24,702 bases of DNA from Gnetum montanum (Eukaryota; Streptophyta; Gnetopsida; Gnetales; Gnetaceae): positions 101,236 through 125,937 of the forward strand of contig MNCI01023415.1 of the NCBI GenBank assembly GCA_015680685.1. The letters are read 5' to 3'. Below are positions 1 through 9,699 of the stretch, in pieces. Under the pieces are notes generated by a model. It did not search any database and was not told the origin of the DNA. It was given only the letters and a program-made list of their open reading frames with translations. How positions within the stretch are numbered: position 1 is the first letter of the stretch; the number at the start of each line of letters is the position of its first letter. Made by a program: the position numbers and the translations under genes.

Positions 1-590
1 AAGCCTTTTTATAGGTTTCAAAAGGTAGTTAGATTCTAAAATATCTTAGCTAACTTCTCTCCCAAGTAAGGAAGTTATTTACTTGTCCAACAAGTTAGGA
101 GGTCTTACTTGTCCAACAAGCTAGGAAATATTACTTGCCCAACAAGCTAGGAAGTTGGGAAGTTAGGAGAAAATCATGCTAATATTGGCATGTGTCTTTA
201 CACATTTTACAAATATTTCTTTCATAAATCTCAATTAAAAATTAAAGCCAAGGTCTTCATACTATAGGAGCTTCATTTAATTGTTATTCTATGATTTTAA
301 TTACCCACCATGTATAAAGCCTTAGTAATTCACTTGGGATAATTAAATTAAGGCTAGGTCTTTAACAAGTGCTCCATATGCATGTGAGAAATTGCTGAAA
401 TTATTATTTTGCCACCGGACCATATGAAATTGAAATGTTATTTTGTGACTCTGATTCTGTATGTTTGGGTTTTGTATTTCTCTTTGATGATGATGGTTTC
501 TTCTAAATAAAATGCAACTCTGATTTATTGGCATTGGCTAAAACATCTCCTAGTTTTGCTGATTCAGTTGTGCACCTGTCTTGCTATGTC
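1..590. other. AT-rich intergenic DNA with possible old LTR remnant
   Basis: No gene is visible. A minus-strand TATA-like string (TTTTTATAGG on the plus strand) lies at 6-15. The same CCTATAAA-type string marks the promoters of the two LTRs described further along. A short palindromic tandem repeat follows at 79-154, which also resembles the LTR layout of TATA box plus upstream repeats. This could be a third LTR cut by the window edge, but no LTR end is seen, so the assignment is weak. The stretch 180-590 shows nothing recognisable. Confidence 0.25.
79..154. repeat. 26-bp tandem repeat with a palindromic core, three copies
   Basis: Copies start at 79, 105 and 131, an exact 26-bp period. Each begins TTACTTG and continues (T/C)CCAACAAG(T/C)TAGGA. 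The core ACTTG, five bases, CAAGT is an inverted repeat that could form a small hairpin. Partial copies extend on both sides (AAGTAAGGAAGTTA before, GCTAGGAAGTTGGGAAGTTAGG after). Confidence 0.7.
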
Positions 591-1316
591 TTCGTGTCTC
601 TATTACTGCAGTTGGTGGATTGGCAACGGCAAAGACGAATGCGTCAGCATTGGGGACTGCTGCTATTTTTGGTAATTTCAGATTGCAGGTTCTAGGAGAA
701 AATGACAATTGTGATTTACATTTATAACCACGTGAAATTTTTGAAATGAGTTCCTAGCCAGGATGTTGTTTCTATTTTCATCATTGTTGCGGCAATGAAC
801 TTCATCTGTTTCTACCCGTATGGCTCAAGGTGCTCCTAGCTGCAGTGAACCCCTAGGCACATAACCACGAAATTTGCTGAGTTATTTGAAATAGCACAGA
901 GGCAGGTAGCGTTTGGTAGCCCATTGATAATGTGGTCGTGCCTCAGTCACACGGCGTGGACCTCCACGTCGAACAAGGGCTCACCGCGTAGCACAAGAGC
1001 TTACCAATGCAGCAGCAATGGTGGTCATCGCTGGTCATGACCTTCCAAGCAAGGAGCGGAGTAGTTTACTCATGGGAAGAAGGGAATGCGCTATGAAAAA
1101 GAAAGGATTGAATGGATGAGCATAGTAGTGAGTATAAGCGAACAGACCAAGCATGTGATATGCTGGAGAAGGGGACAGTTTTATTTGATGGAGATGCCCT
1201 GGTGTCAGCAACGGGAGCAATGAGAGCAAATCTAGTGTGGATTGTAGTGCAGAACAGGGCTACCATGGCCACTGGAGAAGCTTCTTGTACTTCAAAATTT
1301 TTTTAGCAATTTCGTT
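590..1316 (+). pseudogene. Candidate relic of a plant gene, unrecognised
   Basis: This is the only part of the first 20 kb with noticeably higher GC and CpG that is not retroelement-like. A stretch after a CTGCAG acceptor-like site (about 611-690) reads as GLATAKTNASALGTAAIFG and ends at a CAG/GT donor-like junction. A second stretch (about 985-1112) reads as AQELTNAAAMVVIAGHDLPS and stops. A +1 shift then leads into a 64-codon open frame at 1112-1306 that contains VLFDGDALVSATGAMRANL. An AATAAA poly(A)-like signal lies at about 1413. The pieces look protein-like but match no family I can name. It may be a fragment of a host gene or a processed copy, and chance reading frames cannot be excluded. 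Confidence 0.25.
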
Positions 1317-2149
1317 TCGACAATTTCACCTTTGTGTACTTGTATCTTTTACATTAATTTCCCTACACTAGACTGCTGAATTTGTGTTGCTGCGGAGATA
1401 TGCTTTCCAGAAATAAAACCAATTTTTCTTGAGATGCCCTTTGATTTGCTACATATTCATATCATATAAATGATGCATATAAAAATTGGACTTCCTCCAT
1501 AATCCTGCTATGGCATTGAGATTATCAAGATATTCATCCGTAAAGCCCATTGTATCATAATATATTTATATATCTATATTGTTGCTCTGTAAAATGCAAT
1601 GCTTAGATATTTATAAGCTTACTATAGGAATGGTGCTCCTATATATTTTTTTCTTAAATAAAAAGAATGCTATTGTTCACTTATTCTTTTTCTCTCAAAC
1701 TTAAATTTTTGCCACTTCTCCAAAAACTCTAAACCAATTTTATCATGCCAACCTGTTCCATGAAATGGCCAAATGTGCCAACAGTTAGACACTAATGAAG
1801 AAATTAATTTATCATGTGTTTTCTCCTCTTCACTTCAAAGGGATAAAAAATATTATAGAAAAAATTGTTACACATATATGTATCAGTTCACCTTTAGTAC
1901 AACAAATATCTATATTTATTAGGGCATCACTTGACATCTAGGAAAATTAAAAAATGGAAATATCCTATCCTACAAGATTTATATTCTTAGGATTTAGAAT
2001 GATGGGGGACAAGATTTCTACAATGGATTGTCCATGGTTAGCTACTTCTTCAGCTATTCTCTAATTTTCTTTTTACTACAGTTTAAGTTGTTTGTTAACG
2101 ATAAGTTTATCCATTGATTATTTTGTATCTATCATGATTTTTAACTACT
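1317..2149. other. AT-rich DNA without a gene
   Basis: Very AT-rich sequence with an AATAAA-like hexamer near 1413, which could serve the relic just upstream, and runs of TATA-type dinucleotides at about 1558-1580. I see no open frame, RNA gene or repeat that can be supported. Confidence 0.5.
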
Positions 2150-3330
2150 CTCTTAGTTGATTAATTACCTAACCTTTCTTGATTAGATCTCATGGATGTG
2201 CTTCATTTATTATATCCATAGCATTTTCTAGTTGCTTTAAATCTTCGTTATATTCCTTTTAAAGTACTTGAAGCATATTTTCCAATTATTTCCTTTCATT
2301 CTTAATTATCAAGGCTAATTCAACAGTCTTCCATATGTGTTTAGAATACTTTTTTAGTTCTCCTTGATATTTGTCTTTTCAACTGCTAATTCTCTACCTT
2401 TAATTTTTTCATGTCAACTATCATTACCAATCTATTAGTACTTGTCAAGCTAGTTTTCTTCAGCTTCTTGTATTCCTTTTCATACTCTAGTTGTTCTTAG
2501 CCAAATTTCTCATATGCTTAAAACTTTTACCTCAGTTGAAACTCTTCCTTGATAGTGCTTTCTTCTATTATCTCTACTTTTTTCATCATGTTCATAGTTT
2601 CTTTTGTTATGATCTTTATTCAGCATAGAATCTACATCTTTATTTATGAACATCCTTATAATGGTACTTTTATGTAAAGGATTTATAGCCAATTGAGGAT
2701 TCCAATATTAAACAACTAATTCCAGTTCACTCTAAGTGTTCACTTTATATTCATTCCCAAAATTTCTTCAAACTTTCTAATTTGGAATCCATTCCATCTC
2801 TTGTAGAATCCTAATTTCTTGAAAATATGCAAGTGCAAAAATTTTAAAACACATTGCCCTTGAATATTATTAAATTTTTATCAGTATATTTTTATCATCA
2901 TTGTCAATCTTATGTGATAGTATCTTAATCATATCCTCTAGACTTTCCTTACTATCCATAATACCAATATCTTATATGATGTTTCTTATAGAATTCCATG
3001 AAATAACCTTTCAATATTGGATTTGAAATGTAGGGATACTTCAATATTGAGAAAAATCCTTTGAAATCAATTTCAAGATATTCATATTTCAATTTGAATG
3101 TTCTATCATTGAATTGCTTCTCTAGCCTACTATTTATTTCCTAATTTTCTTCTCCTCTTTCTAGCCAAAGGTTAATCATCTTTATCCTTTTTACTATCAA
3201 CATAGTCATCTTAGAATCTAGTGCTATTTTCTTGGATCTAGTTACCCTAGTTATTTGAGATCTATTAACATCATCTTCTTCCTACTCCTTAGGGTCTTCA
3301 ATTTCCACATCCACTCCATGTGCAAAATAT
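2150..3330 (-). pseudogene. Decayed coding region, lysine/glutamate-rich, unrecognised
   Basis: Read on the minus strand, about 3330 to 3000 gives a nearly continuous frame. It includes EDDVNRSQITRVTRSKKIA and later KLKYEYLEIDFKGFFSILKY. About 2692-2510 is an open frame of 60 codons that is rich in charged residues. Between and beyond them the peptide is broken by many TAG/TAA codons but stays rich in K, E, N and L, like a coiled coil. Stops fall where CAG or CAA would be natural. It could be an accessory ORF of an older retroelement. No family is recognised and AT-rich composition alone can produce K/N/I-rich frames. Confidence 0.3.
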
Positions 3331-3780
3331 ACATGACGAGTTATTGCATAGATTCAAAAATATCCAAGCGTTAGTTCTTACTCATAGAAAAATTTGAATA
3401 TGTATGAAATAACACACCCATATCCAAAGTATTATTTATTGTTACTTTTCATCAAATACTTAATTTTTTATTCATTTTCCTTCATCATGACAAGTCTCAC
3501 CCAATTAAATTTTGGATCATGCATTCATTTATGCAAATATTTTGTGCATTGATTATAGTAAAATAGTTTTTTCTATCTTCACAAAAGATGTAATTTTCAA
3601 ATATTTTGGCTAATAATCTATATGAATTTTTTCAGTTGAAAATTTCTATTCCCATCTTATTCTTATCTAGTACAAAACAGTTGTAAAATAATTTTGACAA
3701 ATCTACTTTGGACATAATTTTAGTATTGAATTTTATGTAGTTTTCAAAGGTATCCTAAAAAAACATACATGATTAATCTT
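3331..3780. other. AT-rich DNA flanking the old LTR
   Basis: No gene or repeat is seen. The last bases before 3781 (ATCTT at 3776-3780) are where the target-site duplication of the old element would lie. Its partner would be beyond the window, so this cannot be tested here. Confidence 0.4.
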
Positions 3781-4535
3781 TGTTGTGATTGGAAAATTCG
3801 ATCACTGGAAAAAATCAAATGGAGATCCAGTGCACAATAGTTCCTCAACCCACAAATCTACAAGGCCTCTACAATAAAATGGAATTCATGGTACCCTAGC
3901 CAGTCTGGTAGATCAACCAATGACTTGGGCAAGTTTGCAAAATAGTGTAACAAAATGAAATGAAAAAATTGATAACAGATCCAAATAATGCATAGAAAAT
4001 AAATAGATATATCTTGCACAAAAAACCAAAAACTTAAAACTTCATTAAGAAAAAATAAAGAATAAGTTAGAGAAATGTGTACAAATGCTACCTGAATGGG
4101 CAATAAGGGGGGGTCACTTAGATGGGATTCAAGGTACATTAAATTTGATGCAATCAACTCAACGATCCAAATGTCCTACCACTCCTAATGATATTGAGCC
4201 TTCTACACTACAATCCTTGATCTATAATGTTGCCTATGGTTTGAGGTGATAAAAGTGAAAATTTGGTGGCCAAAGTGCTCTATGATGGGGATTGGAAATC
4301 CCAAAAATGCAACATTGACATCCAAAATTCACAAGTCTCAAGGCTATAATGCTTTCATGCTAGGGTTCAAGAGAATGCAAACATGGGAGATTGTAAGAAC
4401 TCTTGAGTGCTTGAGAATTCTCCAATGTGGAATCATAGAAATTTTTGTTTTAAGTTCTAAACTAAAAATCTTTGCTTGTGTAAAAATTGTTGAATTGTAT
4501 GAAGTGCCAAACTTTTAAATGGTGTTTAAGGCTAG

Positions 4536-4543
4536 TTTTTATA
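4536..4543 (-). promoter_or_regulatory. TATA box of the old LTR
   Basis: On the minus strand this reads TATAAAAA, preceded by GACC. Its place in the LTR corresponds to the TATAAATA of the younger LTR. It would have driven minus-strand transcription toward lower coordinates in this 3' copy. Confidence 0.5.
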
Positions 4544-4689
4544 GGTCTTGGGCCATGAATGGGGCTACAAAAAAGCTATGATTTGGCTGTAAAATGGCTA
4601 CAAATTGGCTGCCAAATTTTTATCTCATTCAAGTGAGATGGGTGTCCAAATTTGAGGGGTTACCAAACATAGTAAGTGCTTTCCCCATG

Positions 4690-5000
4690 GCCATTCTATT
4701 TACTATAAATAGTAACTGGGGCACACCTTCCATGCTAAAGATGAATCTTCCACACTAAGCTCTCCATCATGCTTGTTGAAGTGGCTGGTCAATGTTGAAG
4801 TGCATGAAGTGATGAATTTTGGTTTTTGTGGCTTCCATGTTGGGGGTGCAATTTTCAATGTTGGGAATGAAGACTCCACATTGAGGGGAAACTTCCATGC
4901 CAAGGGGAGAAGGTTTCTAGGCTGTGCATGTAGTCTCCACGTTGAATGAAGAAAGTTTCCAAAACCCCTATTCTTTCATGTTGGGGGTTGGTGAAATTTA
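4690..5000. repeat. Diverged U3 subrepeats with TTCCATG motifs
   Basis: Several copies of a (C/T)TTCCATG(C/T)T... and ...CACATTGAGGGG-type motif occur about 50-120 bp apart (for example at 4728, 4749, 4835, 4890 and 4975). The same motif defines the long array at about 9700-12550, so the U3 of this LTR and the internal spacer share sequence. The unit borders are too decayed to call. Confidence 0.4.
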
Positions 5001-5244
5001 CCCCCTACATGTGTTTCTAGCATAGAAAAGTGTATACCCCCCATAAAACCCATCAAATTGCATTTTTTAGCATTTCAAAATGCATTTTTGAATCCCCCCA
5101 GCCCACCCCAAGCCCTAATATAGACACTAGATGACTTTTTTCACTTGGGGAATGAGGCTTTGACCACTAATGAGGCATTTTTCAGTCCCAAAAGTATAAA
5201 GTATGTGAAATTATCCACTGTGGGTTACAATCTTCACATTTACA

Positions 5245-5576
5245 AGGAATTTTTATCTTGGGTGTCATGGGGTGAAAGCTACATGATGAATATTATCTAT
5301 AACATGCAAATTTTTGTGGTGCTTCAATGGCCCCTCTTTGTTGGTGCTTGGAGGATTGACTTGAGAGGCACCAACAAAGAATACAAAACACCATGTCATA
5401 TTATAATGCTACAATGCATAAAAATCACATGAAAATCAGGCTATCCACATCACCAAAGTTGCTAGTTTAAGGTTGTGGTAGTTCATGGTACTAGCTTAAG
5501 GCCCTGGCATGCCATGTTGCCAATCTAAGGTCGTAGCAAACCATTGAAAGCAAGCTCACTTTTTGTTGATTGTCAA
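5245..5576. other. Spacer between pol stop and 3' LTR, with short GGCC-type repeats
   Basis: The stretch holds about three degenerate copies of the 'CTAGTTTAAGG...' repeat at about 5460-5548. They have the same orientation and core as the intact 50-bp array of the younger element. The polypurine tract expected next to the LTR is not clear. The A-rich minus-strand run just outside the proposed LTR end is the best candidate. Confidence 0.5.
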
Positions 5577-6690
5577 CTACATGTAGTATGGCTTTAGATA
5601 GGAATGATTGACTAGATTGGCCAGCTCATTCCCATCCATGTCAACTATTCTAAATGCTCCATTCCCATAGGCTTTGGTGATAAGGAAGGCTCCTTCCTGG
5701 TTGGCTAAAAGTTTGTCTACATGCTTATAGATGGCTTTGAGGACCAAGTCACCTTCTGTGATCTTGTGCATGGTCAAGTTATGGTGATGCTACCACTTCT
5801 ACCTCTCTTGATAGTGTTCAATGTGAGCAAGTGCTTGCATACATTGCTCCTCCACTAAGTCCAAGGTCATTATCTACAAGTCCTTGTTCTGCTCATCATT
5901 GATGAAGTTAGTCAAGGCTAATCAAAGTGATGGCACCTGTAATTTAAGAGGTAATATAGCTTTAGAACCATAAACTAGGCTATAAGGGGCCATAGCAGTT
6001 GCCATGTGATAGGTTGTTCTATATGCCCATAATGCATGGACAAGCCACTCATGCCACTTGTATTTGCTATTGGTGAGCATTTTTTTGAGTAAGTTGATGA
6101 TGGCCTTATTAGTTGCTTCTGCTTTTCCATTGACTTGAGGGTAATATGATGATGAGAAAGAATTTTTAATGCCTATGTTATGATCAAAAATTTTCATTTC
6201 ATGGCTACTAAAGTGTGGTCCATTGTCTGTAACTATGATCATGGGTATGCTAAAATGGGCTACAATGTTTTCTAAGATGAATTTGCAAACTTACTTGGAT
6301 GTAGTCTTCCTTAGGGGAATAGCCTCAACCCACTTGGTAAAGTATTCAATTGTGGTGATGATGAAGCTATGCCCTACAAAAGACTTAGGAGTTATAGGTC
6401 CAATGATATCCAATCACCATCATTGAAATGACCATGTTATTTGAGTGGTATGCAACTTAGTTGGTGATACATGTATAAGGTTATTATATCATTGGCATGT
6501 GTCACATTGCTTAACCTTTTGTAAATAGTCATTTTCCACATGGGGCCAATAGTAGACTAACCTTCTAATTCTAGCAGCCGTGGCTCTAGGTCCTACATGT
6601 CCTTCACAAACACCCTCATGAACCTCCTCTAGAACTATTCTAGCTTCAATATTACCTAAGCATTTTAGGAGTATGCCATCATAGGATCAT
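5577..6690 (-). pseudogene. pol: Integrase domain of old Ty3/gypsy pol (broken)
   Basis: Role: insertion of the element's cDNA into host DNA. The zinc-binding N-terminal module is readable: EVHEG (about 6612-6623), GHVGP (about 6589-6602) and QCDTC (about 6493-6509) supply the HHCC residues. The catalytic core shows DIIGPI with the first Asp at about 6408, TDNGPHF with the second Asp at about 6215-6230, and YPQVNGKAEATN with the Glu at about 6120. The open stretch 5922-6242 covers the core, including WAYRTT. The C-terminal module at 5577-5777 has GAFLITKAYGNGAFRIV, a GPY/F-like motif, and ends HSYLKPYYM before the stop. Several in-frame TAG/TAA codons (for example after DLN- or SK-type contexts) and a few shifts disable it. 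Homology is clear; the exact subfamily is inferred. Confidence 0.9.
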
Positions 6691-7656
6691 CAACATAATG
6701 TGTTCGTACAATGTCCTTCTAAGTAGTAGTTAACCCTTGCAAGGATTCACCATTCATAAGGTAAAATTTGATATCATCATACCACTCTCTAACAAGAGTA
6801 GTATGAACAACAACCAGAAAGGTGTCCTTAGTGTTCTACATGATGTAAATAGCACAATCCATGATTAAGGTGGACAACTTACTAAACACCTCTGGCATCA
6901 CACTAAGAGCTAATGTTGCAATTGCATCAGTTATGGCATTCTTGTTTTGAGGTATGTGTTGGATATGAACATCTGTGAATTATTGTAACAATTTCTTCCC
7001 TAGGTCACAATAAGGTTGTAAGTGTTTGGCTTTACATGCATAGACCTCAGTTACTTAGTTAACCACGAGCTATAAATTACCTTTGATAGCTAAGCATCTA
7101 ATTCCTAGATTACAAGCTACCATCATTCCTCTAATCAAACCTTCATACTCTATTATGTTATTAGTACATGAGAACTCAAATCGATAGGTGAAGGATCAAA
7201 TTTCACTAGATGGAAATGTTATGATGGCAATAGCATTGGTCCCATGGGTAGTTGAAGCTCCATCAAAGTGCATGACCACCTCATAACCCTTAGGTAGTTG
7301 GCTAATAGTGTTAATGTGTTCATCAAGAAACTCAAGATCTATGGCTTCTTGATCATCAATAGGTAAAACTATGAGTTGTACAACTATATCTTGACCTTTT
7401 GTTGAGGATTAAGAGACATAATGAAGGTAAAATTCCATGGTTATGGCTTTACATCAGGCTATATGACTACTTTCATAAATGTTGGTTGTTATCGCTCTAA
7501 GTATGTTGTTCTTGCAAATGGTGTTGCCTTAGCTTCTAAAGAGGTATTGTCTTCACTTCTTCAAGGAGAAGCCTAGTGCTAGACAATACTTCTCGACTTC
7601 GGTGTATCAAGGCTCATGGGCAACTAATGTATGGCTAAGGTAGCATACAAGCATTT
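6691..7656 (-). pseudogene. pol: RNase H domain and linker of old pol (broken)
   Basis: RNase H would remove the RNA strand during reverse transcription. Visible motifs are VVMHFDGAS (about 7256-7280, first catalytic Asp), NNIIEYEGLI (about 7130-7160, catalytic Glu), a decayed IKGNL-stop-LVVN (about 7060-7095) where families have GDSQLVVNQ, and NAITDAIATLA (about 6905-6945, last Asp). In the third motif the usual Asp codon now reads Asn and the following Gln is a stop. The segment between 7290 and 7656 links to RT and reads as an acidic linker (VLPIDDQEAIDLEFLDEHI). At least ten stops are present over the segment. Confidence 0.8.
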
Positions 7657-8690
7657 CTACACCATCATCACATTTCTGATAGAGTAGAGAGGCAATGGAT
7701 GTATCAAGATGGCAAGATGGATGTAAAATGGTTTACCCTCTTGCGAAAGATAGACTGTTGGCAATTGTATTATTTCTTGCTTAAGGTTTCCAAAGGCCTT
7801 TTGGCATTGAGCCATCCACTCATAGTAAACCCCTTTCTTAAGAAAGTGTTGCATGGATTGTAACTTATTTGTAAGTCTAGCAATAAGCCTATGAATAAAT
7901 TGTAATATGCCTTGTAATTCCCAAAGCTTCTTAAGGTTGGTAGGCACTACTAATTTAGGTATGGCCTTAACCTTATCAAGATTAACATGTGTCCTTGGTT
8001 CAGAGACTACAAAGCCAAGCATCGTACTGGTCTTGACACCAAAGACACATTTCTTAGGATTGAGCCTAAGCTCATATGTGAGGCATCATTGAAGCATAAG
8101 GTCTAGGTCATTAGCATGGTCATTGGCCATCTTGGACTTAATGACTATGTCATCTACATAATCATTAAGCAAACCTAGCATGTAATTGCTAAATATATAG
8201 GTCATGGCTCATTAATAGGTTCCTCTAGCATTCTTAAGGCCAAAGGGCATAATGGTATAAAAAACGGTACCCAAGGGGTCTTTTAGGTTATGCTAAGTTG
8301 ATGCTCTAGGTTGATCGTAATCTAGTTATATCCTAAGAATCCATCCATAAAGGACATCAAGGCATGTACAGCCATAGTATCGATAATTTGATTGATACTA
8401 GGCAACAGGAAGTTTTCCTTAATGGTTGCTTAATTCAAGTCTCGAAAGTTAATGCAAATATGAATACTCCCATTTTTCTTGGGGACTACCACTATGTTGG
8501 CTACTCATTCTATGTAGTTGATAGCCCTAATGAAACCAACTTGATAGAGCTTTGAGATCTCATTGCGAATTGCTAAGGCCAAACAAGGTCTAATCATGGG
8601 CACTTTTTGCTTAACTAGTCTAATTCTAGGGCCTAGTATGATTTTTTGTTAGACCAAACATGGGTCTAGGCCTAGCATATCTTCATATGA
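7657..8690 (-). pseudogene. pol: Reverse transcriptase domain of old pol (broken)
   Basis: Motifs in order on the minus strand: PMIRPCLALAIRNEISKLY (about 8560-8600), VVVPKKNGSIHICINFRDLN (about 8440-8500), FMDGFLGYN (about 8325-8355), an intact DYVDDIVIKS catalytic loop (YVDD at 8149-8160), then GFVVSEPRTHVNLDKVKAI and LQGILQFIHRLI in the connection region (7657-8022, open for 121 codons). The family normally reads NxATIKD and GYNQI where stops are found here. At least one frameshift lies between about 8240 and 8300, since the YVDD frame differs from the upstream frame. The enzyme is recognisable beyond doubt but dead. Confidence 0.92.
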
Positions 8691-9023
8691 CTAAGAAAAT
8701 AGCTCAACATTGCTTTGTAAGACCTTGGTGATGTCTTGAACATATTGAAGCTCTAATGAGGAACTTAGTTTAAGGTTTTTCTCCTCACCATTGTGTGTTG
8801 TGACAAAAACCTCAACTAGAGAGTCTTCAGTTATGTCACTTGCCTCTAAGTCTAAGGTTTTGACTCGGTTTTTAGGCCATTCTAGAGGTGTTTCTATCAA
8901 GGCTATGTGATCTACAAGACTCTTAGGTTTAAGATCTAGGTAATTAGGGTTAATACACCATTCAACATCACCATGAGGTCCATGTAGACACAAAAGCAAA
9001 CTAATTTGCTCCTAAGTATTCAT
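8691..9023 (-). pseudogene. pol: N-terminal end of old pol, upstream of RT
   Basis: A frame of 102 codons (8691-8999) leads directly into the RT, with VELFS-stop-SYEDMLGLDP at the join, the standard entry segment to Ty3/gypsy RT. It can be extended to an ATG at 9021-9023 with one TAG in between. The peptide CLHGPHGDVEWCINPNYLDL is not protease. No protease or gag sequence lies upstream on this side, so pol appears to start as its own reading frame. A start at 9023 is a guess based on the first Met and the non-coding sequence beyond it. Confidence 0.65.
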
Positions 9024-9699
9024 ACTTTAATCCTACATGTCAACCAAAAGCATATTAAGTGGCACCTAGGTAAAAGTGAATAAATAATGCTAAAATGCTA
9101 TTAAATTATCCAAATACATGAAAATCTAAGGCAAACAAGGTCATCCAGGGTCATCAATTGGGTGCTAATAAGAAAATAAAGTGTGATGAGGGCCAAATAA
9201 AGGTCAAACCAAGGTTTTAAAAAGTAAAGTATAAGGATCAAGGCTACAAATGGTCAAGAAAGGCCATGATTTTGCTAGTTTTAGGCTTTAGCAGGCCATG
9301 ATGCCAATTAGAGTCTTGATGGACCATCATGCTAGTTTTAGGCCTTAGTAGGCCATGGTTACATGATGTCAAACGGTGGTCATGGTCACATGATATCATT
9401 CAAAGGCTTAAAAAAAGGAAAATAAGGCTATAATATAGAAAATATAGAACCTATAGGGTTGTATAAAGGCCATAGAAGGTCAACAAGGTGAACAATGCAA
9501 CACAGGTTCAAAAATAAGCCTAAATACTATGTAATAAGGAAAAAACAAGCAAAATAGGCCATATGTGGTAAACTTTGATTAATATAGATAAACAATTATT
9601 AGTTTTTGCCAATTTTAGGCCTTATAGGGCCATGTTTTAAGGCTATTAGGCTACTAGATGAGTTTGGATGTCAATTGGAATTGTTTCTGGGCTGGTTAG
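9024..9699. repeat. Spacer 5' of pol with degenerate GGCC-type short repeats
   Basis: Copies of 'GCTAGTTTTAGGC(C/T)TTAG(C/T)AGGCCATG' type occur at about 9285-9365, roughly 37 bp apart, and again at about 9600-9645. They have the same orientation as the arrays at 5460, 18805 and 22165. The remainder is A-rich and has no open frame. It lies immediately upstream of the pol reading frame. Confidence 0.6.

Larger units (their letters stand above)
3781..5244 (-). mobile_element. 3' LTR of the old Ty3/gypsy element
   Basis: The low end reads TGTTGTGATTGGAAAATTCG and aligns with the low end of the younger LTR at 20612 (TGTAACGACAGAAAACGTCG); both continue with a CTGGAAA motif. The high end ends TTTACA and is followed by AGGAATTTTTATCTTGGGTG, which resembles the sequence just outside the younger LTR. 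Length (about 1.46 kb) and TATA-to-end distance (about 755 bp) match the younger LTR (about 1.47 kb, 697 bp). It lies just past the pol stop, as a 3' LTR on the minus strand should. Boundaries are inferred by this comparison and may be off by tens of bases, mainly at the high end. Small open frames inside it (for example 4246-4518 plus) are taken as chance. Confidence 0.6.

Noticed and set aside
3858-4518. Open frames of 99 (minus) and 90 (plus) codons
   Set aside because: Both lie in the proposed old LTR, have low-complexity or hydrophobic composition and show no family motif.
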